A stretch of 64,000 bases of DNA, taken from Labilibacter marinus (GTDB taxonomy: Bacteria; Bacteroidota; Bacteroidia; Bacteroidales; Marinilabiliaceae). The position numbers were made by a program, and so were the translations under genes. The stretch spans positions 62,001 through 126,000 of the forward strand of contig NZ_LXYE02000020.1 of NCBI RefSeq assembly GCF_001659685.2, read 5' to 3'. A model generated the notes under the pieces. It worked only from the letters and a program-made list of their open reading frames with translations. It was not told where the DNA came from and searched no databases. Shown here piece after piece: positions 41,370 to 50,933 of this stretch. The stretch's first letter is position 1; each line of letters begins with the position of its first letter.

Positions 41370-42122
41370 TTACAAACTAAGCACATCCTTTAATAGTTTA
41401 TACCCACTTTTGCTCACCTTCAGTTTACAGTTTTCGTTTACAATGGCCACATAACTTTCTTTATCGTATTGCTCTATTTTATTTATTTTAGAGATATTTA
41501 AAATATAGGACCGATGAATGCGAACGAATTGTGCTTTATCCAAATTTTCTTGAAAGTGCTTCATGGTGGCTGATTTGATAAACTTGTTATCTGCTGTATG
41601 AATAAAAACATAATCATCGTCCGCCTCAATATAAACCACCTCGTTAACTGGAATTACGTTTAACTCTGAACCCTTTTTAACCACTATTCTGGTTAATCGC
41701 TCATTTTTTAATTGATGTGTTTCTTCAACCGTTTTTGAAATAACCTTTTTATTTACCTTTTCTTTACCATCGATGGCTTTTTGCAATGCGGCATCAAACC
41801 GTTCTTCGCTAAAGGGCTTTAATAAATAATCGATAGCATTTAACTCAAATGCCTTTAGCGCATACTCATCGTAGGCCGTTGTAAAAATTACAAAGGGAGG
41901 ATTATCAATTACTTCTAACATTTCGAGTCCGGTAACCTTGGGCATTTGAATATCTAAAAAAATAACATCAGGCTTAAGTTCCTGAACTACTTTTATGCCT
42001 TCAAACCCGTTGGAAGCTTCTCCCAATACATCAATATTATTGTGCTTTTTAAGGTAGGCCTTAATTAAATTTCGAGCAGGAAGCTCATCATCAATGATTA
42101 CAACGCTTATTTTATGACTCAT
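41370..42122 (-). CDS. LytTR-family response regulator
   Basis: This 250-residue protein has a receiver domain with the phospho-acceptor Asp57 in VIFLDIQMPK and conserved acidic IIDDELPAR, then a LytTR DNA-binding domain from about 145 (YIEADDDYVFIHT, FVRIHRSYILNI). It works with the upstream sensor kinase, whose 3' end overlaps its start by 11 bp, so translation is coupled. With the LiaF-like gene it forms a three-gene unit that likely senses envelope stress. Target promoters are unknown. Confidence 0.93.
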   Translation of the reverse strand: MSHKISVVIIDDELPARNLIKAYLKKHNNIDVLGEASNGFEGIKVVQELKPDVIFLDIQMPKVTGLEMLEVIDNPPFVIFTTAYDEYALKAFELNAIDYLLKPFSEERFDAALQKAIDGKEKVNKKVISKTVEETHQLKNERLTRIVVKKGSELNVIPVNEVVYIEADDDYVFIHTADNKFIKSATMKHFQENLDKAQFVRIHRSYILNISKINKIEQYDKESYVAIVNENCKLKVSKSGYKLLKDVLSL

Positions 42123-43170
42123 AACTTACCAATTGAGGACATGTTAGCACTACCTTAAAAACCTTTTTTGTTTGGGTAAGCTCTACCAAATCTGATTTAT
42201 TATAAATACTATACATTCGCTTTTTTATATTACTCAAGCCAATACCTTCCCCTTTGTTTACCAAGGCATCTTGCTCGTATTCGTTTTCAACAGATATCAC
42301 CAAATCTCCACTTTTCATCTCTGCTTTTACCGCAATTAAAACAGGCTCTAACGAATCGTAAACCCCGTACTTAATGGCATTTTCTAAAAGTGGCTGTAGA
42401 ATTAAAGAGGGTAACTTTTTAAGCTTGCATTCTTCATCCACATCGAGCTCAAAGATAATTTTATCACCAAATCTTACCTTTTCAATTTCAATATATCGTA
42501 AGGAATTATCCAGCTCTTCGCTGAGCATTAAAAGCTCTTGATTATTTTTTAATGAATAACGCAGAAAATCCGATAGTTCAGTAATCATTTTGCGAGCTCC
42601 CTGAGGTTCTGTTATAGTTAATGAACTAATGGAGTTTAAGCTATTAAATAAAAAGTGCGGATTTAATTGCGACTTTAAGGCATTCAACTCCGCCTCTTTA
42701 AGTAGCCCTTTTAATTTGCTCTGGTGTTGTTTTTGCTCCTGCAGATTATCGGCATATATCAACACAAAATATACCGATAGGAACGACAGAAATATAAAAC
42801 ACCCCGTTAAAATCCGAACTAAAACATAACCTGAACCAACAGTCAAATCGAGCTCGGAATAGTATTCAACCGAAGAAATTAAAGAGTGACTTATCAAATA
42901 CCAAATACCAATATAAATACCCCCAGTAACAATAAATTGAATGCTATTATAAACAATTCCTTTGCTTTTATCCAGATAAAAAATAGGATACCAAAGCGGT
43001 AAGGCTAGGAGCAAAATAACCAAGTTATATACACTGGCATTGATAGCAGCATTAATTATGGAAGTTTTGAAACCGTATCGTAAAACAAAATAATCTAAGA
43101 TTATTAATACCAGTCCTACCAGCCAATATGCACCTACTATACCTCTATTTGCAAAAACAGGATGACGCAT
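42112..43170 (-). CDS. LytS-type membrane sensor histidine kinase
   Basis: This 352-residue protein has about four hydrophobic helices (roughly 10-30, 45-65, 78-100, 118-140), then a His-kinase domain with His172 in LNPHFLFNSLNS, and an ATPase region with LQPLLENAIKYG near 256 and GIGLSNIKKRM near 312. The NPHFLFN motif defines the LytS/YehU group. It probably phosphorylates the next gene's product. It begins 19 bp after the LiaF-like gene's stop, in one operon. Confidence 0.93.
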   Translation of the reverse strand: MRHPVFANRGIVGAYWLVGLVLIILDYFVLRYGFKTSIINAAINASVYNLVILLLALPLWYPIFYLDKSKGIVYNSIQFIVTGGIYIGIWYLISHSLISSVEYYSELDLTVGSGYVLVRILTGCFIFLSFLSVYFVLIYADNLQEQKQHQSKLKGLLKEAELNALKSQLNPHFLFNSLNSISSLTITEPQGARKMITELSDFLRYSLKNNQELLMLSEELDNSLRYIEIEKVRFGDKIIFELDVDEECKLKKLPSLILQPLLENAIKYGVYDSLEPVLIAVKAEMKSGDLVISVENEYEQDALVNKGEGIGLSNIKKRMYSIYNKSDLVELTQTKKVFKVVLTCPQLVSYES

Positions 43171-43189
43171 ATAATCTGAAATTTAGCTA

Positions 43190-43891
43190 TTAAAAGTTAC
43201 GTAATTCACCACCTCCAAAAATGGCTGCTCCTTTAATCACGAGTGTTTTTGTGTTTTCTCCAGGCTCCGATTCATAAATTCTTTTATCGGCAAACCCACC
43301 GAAAATAGAAACCACCTCCACACGTACACTCCAATCGCGCGGCACAGTAAGTTTAGAACCTCCAAAAATAGTGGTTAACTCAATCACTGCACCTTCGGGC
43401 GATATTTGCGCATTCTGTAGGTTAATCTCTGCGCCTCCAAAAATACAGGTTATTTCGCCGCCTTTAAAGTCATCGCTTTCAATTTTAGTAACGCCGCCAC
43501 CAAATATTGAAACTACATCCACCACATCTTCTTTACTCGATGAAGAAAACCAGTTTGATGATGCCTCGCCACCTTTTTTACCAAAGATAAACACCACACC
43601 GGCAATAATTAGCAATGCTGGCCAGTACATAAATATATCCCTAAAATGAAAACCATTTACCACATGAGGTAAAAGAAAAAATGTACCTACAGAAATTACA
43701 ATTAAACCCGAACCAAAATCTTTACGGATAATTTGAAATATTCCCACAACAATAAGAATGCTTGGCCATCTGAAGAAGGTATGATAAATTTCGTGAGGAA
43801 TAAGCCCTAAGTTGCCTAATAAAAGAAATCCACCAACTATTAATAATATAAGTCCTAAACTTGCTTTGCCTTTGTTAAATATCTTTTCCAT
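43190..43891 (-). CDS. LiaF-like membrane protein (cell-wall stress type)
   Basis: This 233-residue protein has an N-terminal half with four hydrophobic helices (LGLILLIVGGFLLLGNLGLI, RWPSILIVVGIFQII, GLIVISVGTFFLLP, YWPALLIIAGVVFIFG). The C-terminal beta domain contains five IFGG motifs, as in the LiaF/DUF5668 family. In Firmicutes LiaF holds the LiaSR pair inactive until wall damage. By analogy this protein may modulate the LytS kinase encoded next. First gene of the operon, with a -7 element 29 bp upstream. Confidence 0.85.
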   Translation of the reverse strand: MEKIFNKGKASLGLILLIVGGFLLLGNLGLIPHEIYHTFFRWPSILIVVGIFQIIRKDFGSGLIVISVGTFFLLPHVVNGFHFRDIFMYWPALLIIAGVVFIFGKKGGEASSNWFSSSSKEDVVDVVSIFGGGVTKIESDDFKGGEITCIFGGAEINLQNAQISPEGAVIELTTIFGGSKLTVPRDWSVRVEVVSIFGGFADKRIYESEPGENTKTLVIKGAAIFGGGELRNF

Positions 43892-43919
43892 CGTTTTAAG
43901 TTTTTAATGATTATGCCAA

Positions 43920-43927
43920 CAAATATA
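43920..43927 (-). promoter_or_regulatory. Candidate -7 element of the LiaF-like operon
   Basis: On the minus strand TATATTTG matches TAnnTTTG, 29 bp before the LiaF-like ATG. No -33 partner was seen at 17-23 bp. Confidence 0.4.
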
Positions 43928-43996
43928 GCGTGTACATTATCTCCATTAAAAGGTAAATCGGTAAATCGGCGCAACTTTTCGGTAAATGGAGAAAGG

Positions 43997-44032
43997 AAAA
44001 AGGCAGAATATTTACTGTAAACATTCCGCCTT
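43997..44032 (-). terminator. Intrinsic terminator of the ABC exporter gene
   Basis: AAGGCAGAAT (44000-44009) and ATTCCGCCTT (44023-44032) pair with one mismatch. On the minus strand the stem is followed by five T residues. It lies 29 bp after the stop of the 44061-47171 gene. Confidence 0.7.
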
Positions 44033-44060
44033 ATATTTTATTCAAACTTAAGTTCAAAAA

Positions 44061-47000
44061 TTAAACCTTATTTAAGTGGACCTTAAAGGTCTTTCTGAGT
44101 CTAAATTTCTCGAAGTACCTAATAATGTTTCGCAATACATCAAAATATAAAGTCCAGTATAAAATAAAGGTGCTTAGCCAAATAACCAACACATTATAAA
44201 AGGGGGTAGGAATAATGATTCCTGCAATTGTTTTGGTAGGTGCAAAAAAGTGAGCACGCCCCCAATAAGAAGAGCCATCTCGTAATACGGGTTCCTTTTT
44301 GGAGATATACTCTCCATTTTTTAACACAATTTGCTTTAGCACACCCTTATTCAGTACTAAGCCTGCTAACTTATTATTATGATATTCTTGCTTTAGATTA
44401 AAGACTTCTTCCTTGCCACCCAACTCTTCTGTAAGAGATTTATAGGTCTGGTCTTTATGTTTTCGAGTTATTCTATATTGATTCTGAAAATAGGTAGCCA
44501 AGCTATCTAATACCAACTCTGTTTTTTTAATCTTAGCTTCAGTTAAATCTCCAACATAGCTTTGTAATTGAAAAGGTGTTTGAAGGGCTACGTTGTTATG
44601 CATCTTTCCCAACTCAATATTTACTATAGAATTATGCGCATTAGCAGCTTCCAGATTTCCTGATTTAAAATTGGTTTCGCAACTGTGGTTATGCTGCTTT
44701 AGTTTGGGTATAAGTAATGAATTATAATATGAAGCTTGACTTATTTTTTCCTCATCTTCAAAAAAGTGCTTTTCGTATTTATTGTTGGCAAACTGATTTA
44801 CGGCCAAGGCTTCATAGGCCCATCGTGCTGTCATTACATCCGCAATTCGCGGCACATAATCTTTGGTTGATATGGAGTTATGGAGTTTATCAAAGTCGAC
44901 AATTACTCCACTAAAAAGCAACTGAGGCACCAACACGAGTGGAATTAAAATATAAATAGCTACCACCGATTTTAAACCGCTACTGATATTCAATCCCAGC
45001 ATATTAGAAAAACATGCTGTAGAAAATAGTATCAGCCAATAGCTAAAATGAAGACCTTTAATTTCGAGAATATAATTACCTATAAGCACCAAACTGAGCG
45101 TTTGTACCGCCGATATGCCAAATAGAATCATGATTTTACTATTCAAGTAACTCGATCTACTTAAATTTAGAAATCTCTCACGTTGCAATAGCTTTCTATC
45201 CTTTATAATTTCCTCTGCACTTACATTTAAACCCAAGAATAAGGCCACCACTACTGCCATAAAAAGATACGCAGGTATATTATCATTTTGACTGAAAATA
45301 TACTCGTTAGCATTCGATTCGGTGCCAATGATAAACTTTGTAAAATAACCCAGAATCAATGCCAACAAAGGAGCTTCCAGAAAATTAATCATCATATATT
45401 GCCTATCCTTCCATTTAGATAAACTATCTCGGTAAGAATATATCATAAACTGCCTTAACCTTCCTGGTATATTATATAGGTTAGGTGGCAGTTCTTCCTT
45501 TTCTTCTGGCTCCTTAGAATTCTTCCAGTCAAACGTGCTCTCAATTTCTTTTTGATAGCTTTCGTACCATTCAACAGGCTTCGTTTTTCTTTCACGAATC
45601 AATCGACCATTGGGGTCAACCATACGCGCTTCAATGATACGCAAAGGCTGTTCTACCTTAACATTACCACAAAGGTAACATTCGCTATCCTCAGGATTTA
45701 CGTAATGCGCACTTTGCTTAAAATACACAATGGCATCCATAGGATTACCATTATAAATAATATATCCACCTTTATCAATAATCAACAACTTATCCAGTAA
45801 CTTATATAAGTCGGATGATGGTTGATGGATATTGATGATCACTAGTTTTCCCTTTAAAGTCTGGCGTTTTAGCAACACCATTACTTTTTCAGAATCCATA
45901 GAAGATAAGCCTGAAGTAGGTTCATCTACATACAGGATAGAAGGTTCTCTAATCAGCTCAAGTGCAATATTTAAGCGCTTACGCTGGCCTCCACTTAATA
46001 TTTTATTTAAAGGATTACCAACTACTAAATCACGTGCTTCAACCAGGTCAAAGTCCTTCATCGCTTCTTCAACCAATCGATCGATTTGCGGTTTAGTGAA
46101 ATCGCTAAAACACAGCTGCGCATTAAAAAATAAGTTCTCAAAAACGGTCAGTTCTTCTATCAGCATGTCCTCTTGAGGTACATAACCGATTACCCCTTTT
46201 AGCTCTTCCTTATTTTCTTGAACATCTAATCCATTTATTCTTAAAGAACCACTCGTTAGTTTGTAATTACCATTTAATACATTCAGCAGTGTAGATTTAC
46301 CTGTACCACTGCCTCCCATAATACCCACCAATTGCCCCGATCGTCCAGTAAAAGAGAAAGGATGGATACCTGTTTGTTTATCATTAAACTTATAAACAAC
46401 ATCCTGGGCTGTTAGCATTATTCGGCCTCTATCAGCCTTCTGCACAAAAACCTCAGCAACCTTGCCATAATATACAGGAGCCATTCTGGAAGTTTTAACA
46501 ACCGAACCAACCGATAATATATATGAGTTGTTACGCTCAACCATATGACCGTTTAGGTAAAGGTTTCGGTCTCCTGAATATCTAAAAATAAAAGTATGCG
46601 TACTTTGAATATAAAGCACCCAAACGTAAACTTGCTGTTTTTCGTTATATATGTGTTTGAATTCTGGTAGTGGAGGCTCTTCTTGGCCACTTATCACCAA
46701 AACTTTTTCACGATTACTAACCTCCATAGGTCCGTTTAGGATAAAGGTTTTTAGTAACTCGTAGTCTTCCGGATCAATCATCATACCATCCGATAGTTTG
46801 TCCACCACCTGATTGGCAATTATGCTGGTCTTCTCCTCTTTGCGCATAAACTCAAAGAGCTGCACAAACAACCAAATTTTCGATTCACTCTCCAGTTCTT
46901 TATTTAATTCGTCGCAAATAGAAGTTATTTGATTGTAATTATCTGATGACTGTTGTTCTACTTGAGACTGTATAGGACTATATGAATATTTATGAAACGA

Positions 47001-47171
47001 TTGTATATAAAAATTGAATCTTTGCAAATACTGATCTACATATTCTCTATTGAAATTGCGCAGTAATTCCTCTTCAATTAATTTACGAGCACTATCAAGC
47101 CTACTCTCTTTCCTTACGTTAGTAAGCAAAGCATACAACTTCATCAATGCATCCAATAATGTTTCGCTCAT
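44061..47171 (-). CDS. Fused ABC exporter (ATPase plus ABC2 membrane domain)
   Basis: This 1036-residue protein has an N-terminal helical/TerB-like region (1-145), an FHA-like beta region (about 160-240), an ABC ATPase with Walker A GGSGTGKST at 286-294, a SGGQ signature and LYVDEPTSG. A CYLC pair sits in the linker. After it come about six membrane helices (ABCG/ABC2 type), with a large extracytoplasmic helical loop between the last two. It probably exports or inserts a lipid or other envelope component. Substrate is unknown. It is monocistronic, upstream of the LiaF operon. Confidence 0.88.
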   Translation of the reverse strand: MSETLLDALMKLYALLTNVRKESRLDSARKLIEEELLRNFNREYVDQYLQRFNFYIQSFHKYSYSPIQSQVEQQSSDNYNQITSICDELNKELESESKIWLFVQLFEFMRKEEKTSIIANQVVDKLSDGMMIDPEDYELLKTFILNGPMEVSNREKVLVISGQEEPPLPEFKHIYNEKQQVYVWVLYIQSTHTFIFRYSGDRNLYLNGHMVERNNSYILSVGSVVKTSRMAPVYYGKVAEVFVQKADRGRIMLTAQDVVYKFNDKQTGIHPFSFTGRSGQLVGIMGGSGTGKSTLLNVLNGNYKLTSGSLRINGLDVQENKEELKGVIGYVPQEDMLIEELTVFENLFFNAQLCFSDFTKPQIDRLVEEAMKDFDLVEARDLVVGNPLNKILSGGQRKRLNIALELIREPSILYVDEPTSGLSSMDSEKVMVLLKRQTLKGKLVIINIHQPSSDLYKLLDKLLIIDKGGYIIYNGNPMDAIVYFKQSAHYVNPEDSECYLCGNVKVEQPLRIIEARMVDPNGRLIRERKTKPVEWYESYQKEIESTFDWKNSKEPEEKEELPPNLYNIPGRLRQFMIYSYRDSLSKWKDRQYMMINFLEAPLLALILGYFTKFIIGTESNANEYIFSQNDNIPAYLFMAVVVALFLGLNVSAEEIIKDRKLLQRERFLNLSRSSYLNSKIMILFGISAVQTLSLVLIGNYILEIKGLHFSYWLILFSTACFSNMLGLNISSGLKSVVAIYILIPLVLVPQLLFSGVIVDFDKLHNSISTKDYVPRIADVMTARWAYEALAVNQFANNKYEKHFFEDEEKISQASYYNSLLIPKLKQHNHSCETNFKSGNLEAANAHNSIVNIELGKMHNNVALQTPFQLQSYVGDLTEAKIKKTELVLDSLATYFQNQYRITRKHKDQTYKSLTEELGGKEEVFNLKQEYHNNKLAGLVLNKGVLKQIVLKNGEYISKKEPVLRDGSSYWGRAHFFAPTKTIAGIIIPTPFYNVLVIWLSTFILYWTLYFDVLRNIIRYFEKFRLRKTFKVHLNKV

Positions 47172-47281
47172 AATAATTATAGTTGTTTTAACTACCCCTG
47201 CTATACCTTATAATTGGTATAAAAATACAATATACTCTATAAAATCAGCTATTTATACAGGCAAATAAAACATGATGGTAT

Positions 47282-47310
47282 AAAAAAAGCGATCATAGAA
47301 TGATCGCTTT
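47282..47310 (-). terminator. Intrinsic terminator of the 47334-48167 lipoprotein gene
   Basis: AAAGCGATCA (47286-47295) pairs with TGATCGCTTT (47301-47310), a perfect 10-bp stem with a 5-base loop. Seven T residues follow on the minus strand. It lies 24 bp after the gene stop. Confidence 0.9.
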
Positions 47311-47333
47311 AGTGATATCCTGTTCTTGCTTAC

Positions 47334-48167
47334 TTAATTAGCAGCAATAAATTTCTTTCTAATTTTTAATGATTCTTCAGCAATTTGAATCATCTGCTCT
47401 TGTGTAATGGCAGTATCCTCAATTCCCGAATAGATATTAGCCATAGTTGACAAATCTTGGATTGTTTCTGCAATACCTTCATCATCCTTATACTTAGATA
47501 AGATTTCCATTAATTTTAATAATGGTTCTTTTTGCTTTAAGATGATAGTAACCATCTCTTTGCTATTGAATGTTTCTTCAGAGATATGCGTTGCAATGTA
47601 TAATCCTTCAACCCAAGCACCAGCCATAACTAAGGCAGATACAGCAGCTCTATCATGAGCATTTAAGAAATCATACGTATCATAAAACGAATTCGTAATT
47701 AAGTCTACTAAAGCTTCCTTATTATCTTCGTTAGCCTCAATTTGCTGTGGTAAATCTTCGCGAACTGCAGCATTTAAATCTAAGCCTTCTAACATCTTTC
47801 TTGAAGCATCAATAAAGTTTACAGTTTCTTGCTTTTGATTATAAGTACTTGCATAACTTAAGTCTCCACCAAAGATTCCTAAATTGATAGCCATATCTTT
47901 TTCAGTAGTATACTTATCAGCATTTGCTGGATTGTTGGCTAAGTCGAAAATGTAAGCTGCTTCAATTTTATTTAGCATCTGTACAATTTCGTAAGAAGTA
48001 GGAAGAGGATATACAAATTCTCTCACTTTAGTTTCCACTTCTTCTTTTTCAATTAGAACAGTTTCTGATTTCTGCCCTTTTTTAGACGTGCCATTGCAAG
48101 ATGCAAAACCAATCATAACTGCTAATAACAATGAGGCTACACCCCAAAAATTTAAACTTTTTTTCAT
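47334..48167 (-). CDS. Lipoprotein of unknown function
   Basis: 277 residues. The signal sequence MKKSLNFWGVASLLLAVMIG ends in a lipobox FASC, so it is a membrane-anchored lipoprotein. The mature part is acidic and helical (INLGIFGGDLSYASTYNQK, DFLNAHDRAAVSALVMAGAW). I recognise it only as a Bacteroidota hypothetical. It has its own terminator and a -7 element, so it is monocistronic. No motif suggests an enzyme. Confidence 0.8.
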   Translation of the reverse strand: MKKSLNFWGVASLLLAVMIGFASCNGTSKKGQKSETVLIEKEEVETKVREFVYPLPTSYEIVQMLNKIEAAYIFDLANNPANADKYTTEKDMAINLGIFGGDLSYASTYNQKQETVNFIDASRKMLEGLDLNAAVREDLPQQIEANEDNKEALVDLITNSFYDTYDFLNAHDRAAVSALVMAGAWVEGLYIATHISEETFNSKEMVTIILKQKEPLLKLMEILSKYKDDEGIAETIQDLSTMANIYSGIEDTAITQEQMIQIAEESLKIRKKFIAAN

Positions 48168-48253
48168 GTGTATAGGTTTTACTATATAAGTAAATCAGTG
48201 TATTTAAACCTTAATTTTTAACACTTAAGTGTTTGTTTATTTTTGAATTGCTA

Positions 48254-48261
48254 CAAATATA
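48254..48261 (-). promoter_or_regulatory. Candidate -7 element of the lipoprotein gene
   Basis: On the minus strand TATATTTG matches TAnnTTTG, about 87 bp before the ATG, implying a leader of about 80 nt. Confidence 0.4.
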
Positions 48262-48340
48262 ATTTATTTCAAAAACAAATTGATTTTTGTTGTTTTATTT
48301 TTCTAACAAATCAACATTTATTAGCAATATATAGCAGATT

Positions 48341-50074
48341 TTAATCAGAATACTCTCCTGCATAAGGAAATTTAAGATCCTTAAGCATCATTTGAAGGGT
48401 TGATCGGCCGTTATAAACATTTTCTTCAATGGTATAACAAATATCAAAGGGGTTACCTGTTTGAAGTTGATCTAAATATTTACCCATAGAAAAAGCAATA
48501 CCCTGTTTTATAGAACCTGATTTTTCCTCAATCAACTCTACCTTCAGATGATCTTGATCTTTTCCTACCTTTTTACTTGTACCGTAATCAAAGACTCTTT
48601 TTGTAACAAACACAGGCCTTAAGTTTCCTGGTCCAAACGGACGGAACTGCTTTAAAATACGAAAAAACTTATCATTGATATCCGTTAAACCAATCACCTC
48701 ATCTACTTCAATTTGCGGTATCAGCTGATCTGGAGTGATATGATTGGATACATATTCTTCGAACCTTCTGGTAAATTCTGGAATATTTTCAATTTTTAAG
48801 GTTAGCCCTGCAGCATACATATGTCCACCGAAGTTCTCCAATAAATCACTACACGAGTCAATGGCTTTATACAAATCAAAACCATCTACCGAACGAGCCG
48901 ATCCTGTTGCAAAACCTTTTGATTCCGTTAAAATAACCGTAGGGCGATAATACGACTCAGTTAGCCTAGAAGCTACAATTCCAATAACACCTTTGTGCCA
49001 CTCTGGCTCAAAAAGCACTGTCGCTTTTTTACTTTTAAGCTCATCGCTATTCGCAATTAAATCCAGCGCTTGCTGCGTTATATCTCTATCAAAGCCTTTA
49101 CGCGTATCGTTACATTTATCAATATCGATACTCATACTATTGGCTTTCTCTTCGTTGTCACTTACTAATAAATCAACAGCATCTCCACCCGAATCTATTC
49201 TACCAGCAGCATTAATTCTTGGGCCAATTTTAAAAACAATATCGCTAATGGTAATTTCGCGACCTTGCATTCCTGCCACTTTAACAATATGCTTTAATCC
49301 AATACCTGGATTAGTATTTAGTTTTTCTAAACCAAAATGCGCTAGAATACGATTTTCTCCTGCAATAGGAACAATATCAGAAGCAATACTCACCGCCACT
49401 AAATCAAGAAGATCATACAACTTGGTATGATCTAAATCTCGTTTAACACAAAAGGCCTGAATAAATTTAAAACCAACTCCGCAACCCGAAAGGTTTTCAT
49501 CAGGATAAGAACAATCAGCTCTTTTAGGATCTAAACATGCTGCCGCATCAGGCAACACATCACCTGGTGTATGATGATCGCAGATGATAAAATCTATACC
49601 GCGCTCTTTTGCATATTCCATCTTTTCAACGGCCTTTATACCGCAATCAAGCGCAATAACCAAAGAGCACTTTTCTTCGGCAAAATGATCGATCCCTTTA
49701 TAGGAAATACCATAGCCCTCTTCGTATCTATTGGGAATATAAAAATCTATGTTTTTGAAGTACGAACGCAAAAAAGAATATACCAAAGCAACCGAAGTGG
49801 TTCCATCCACATCGTAATCACCATATACAATCACTTTTTCATTGGCATCAATCGCTTTTTCAAGCCGATCAACGGCCTTATCCATGTCCTTCATCAAGAA
49901 AGGATCATAAAGTTGATCCAATGATGGACGAAAAAACGCCTTGGCCTCATCATAGGTATCGATACCACGTTGAACTAGAAGATTTGATATAAACCTGTCT
50001 ACATTAAGCACTTCACACAGGTGTTTTATCTTTTCTTCGTCACCAGTATCTTTAATATTCCATCTTTTTTCCAT
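48341..50074 (-). CDS. recJ: Single-strand DNA exonuclease RecJ
   Basis: This 577-residue protein has DHH-family motifs: GDYDVDG at 85-91, LDCG at 142-145 and DHH at 166-168. The DHHA1 domain follows in the middle (RSVDGFDLY, NFGGHMYAAGLTL) and an OB-like domain ends it. RecJ degrades single-stranded DNA 5' to 3' in recombination and mismatch repair. Length is normal. It lies 148 bp downstream of lipB on the same strand and may be read from the same transcript or its own promoter. Confidence 0.95.
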   Translation of the reverse strand: MEKRWNIKDTGDEEKIKHLCEVLNVDRFISNLLVQRGIDTYDEAKAFFRPSLDQLYDPFLMKDMDKAVDRLEKAIDANEKVIVYGDYDVDGTTSVALVYSFLRSYFKNIDFYIPNRYEEGYGISYKGIDHFAEEKCSLVIALDCGIKAVEKMEYAKERGIDFIICDHHTPGDVLPDAAACLDPKRADCSYPDENLSGCGVGFKFIQAFCVKRDLDHTKLYDLLDLVAVSIASDIVPIAGENRILAHFGLEKLNTNPGIGLKHIVKVAGMQGREITISDIVFKIGPRINAAGRIDSGGDAVDLLVSDNEEKANSMSIDIDKCNDTRKGFDRDITQQALDLIANSDELKSKKATVLFEPEWHKGVIGIVASRLTESYYRPTVILTESKGFATGSARSVDGFDLYKAIDSCSDLLENFGGHMYAAGLTLKIENIPEFTRRFEEYVSNHITPDQLIPQIEVDEVIGLTDINDKFFRILKQFRPFGPGNLRPVFVTKRVFDYGTSKKVGKDQDHLKVELIEEKSGSIKQGIAFSMGKYLDQLQTGNPFDICYTIEENVYNGRSTLQMMLKDLKFPYAGEYSD

Positions 50075-50222
50075 GTTGTAATTGAGGCCTTTTTTGCGAG
50101 GTTAAATTTTCCTAAAAAAAATGGATTTTCAAAGCTCGATACCGTTTAATATATTGATTTTACAAGCGATTGCGATTGGTAAGGAGGTAAACCAAACCAG
50201 TATCAAACAATTAGCAGGTTAA

Positions 50223-50927
50223 TTAAATGTTAATTTTTAATTCAAACACACGTTGTATATGTCCTAATAGCTTTCGCTTAATTTCCTCGAAATTTTGCTC
50301 CTCTCCAAGCTCTTTCTGTAAAGAAGTAACACCTTTGTCGACAAATCCACAAGGATTAATATGATTAAAATAACTTAAATCGGTATTTACGTTTAAGGCA
50401 AATCCATGCATGCTCACATATCTACTTGCCTTTACTCCAATAGCACAAATCTTACGCGACTTTCCAGGCACATCAGTATCTAACCAAACCCCAGTTGCAC
50501 CATCTAATCTAGCACCTTTTATTCCATATTCGGCTATACAATTGATGATAGATTCTTCCAACAGGTGAATATAACTTTTTACAGTTAATCCCAATTCTTC
50601 CAAATCAAAAATAGGATAACCCACAATTTGGCCTGGTCCATGATAGGTAATATCTCCACCTCTATTACTTTTATAATAAGTGGCATTTATCTGCTTTAAA
50701 AACGCATCATTTATTAAAAGATTATTGACCGCACCACTTTTACCTAAAGTATAAACATGAGGATGCTCACAAAAAAGTAACTTATGAGTTATTTCTTTAG
50801 GCTTATCAGCATTCTCACGATTAAAAAGCTTGGTATCAATAATGGCATTAAAATTTTCTTCCTGATAATCCCAAGCCTTTTTATATTCTACAGAGCCTAA
50901 ATCTTCAAACTGAGTTTTTGCATTCAT
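50223..50927 (-). CDS. lipB: Octanoyltransferase LipB
   Basis: This 234-residue protein has RGGDITYHGPGQIVGYP at 89-105, the catalytic Lys159 in SRKICAIGVK and the acyl-accepting Cys193 in NPCGFVDKG. It moves octanoyl from acyl carrier protein onto lipoyl domains before LipA adds sulfur. It starts 6 bp after the lipA stop, so the pair is an operon. Secure. Confidence 0.96.
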   Translation of the reverse strand: MNAKTQFEDLGSVEYKKAWDYQEENFNAIIDTKLFNRENADKPKEITHKLLFCEHPHVYTLGKSGAVNNLLINDAFLKQINATYYKSNRGGDITYHGPGQIVGYPIFDLEELGLTVKSYIHLLEESIINCIAEYGIKGARLDGATGVWLDTDVPGKSRKICAIGVKASRYVSMHGFALNVNTDLSYFNHINPCGFVDKGVTSLQKELGEEQNFEEIKRKLLGHIQRVFELKINI

Positions 50928-50933
50928 AATAAC

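Noticed and set aside
50121-50222. A 33-codon plus-strand frame (MDFQSSIPF...) between lipB and recJ, ending just before the lipB stop.
   Set aside because: Too short, no promoter or RBS, antisense to the probable lipB-recJ transcript, and such frames arise often by chance.
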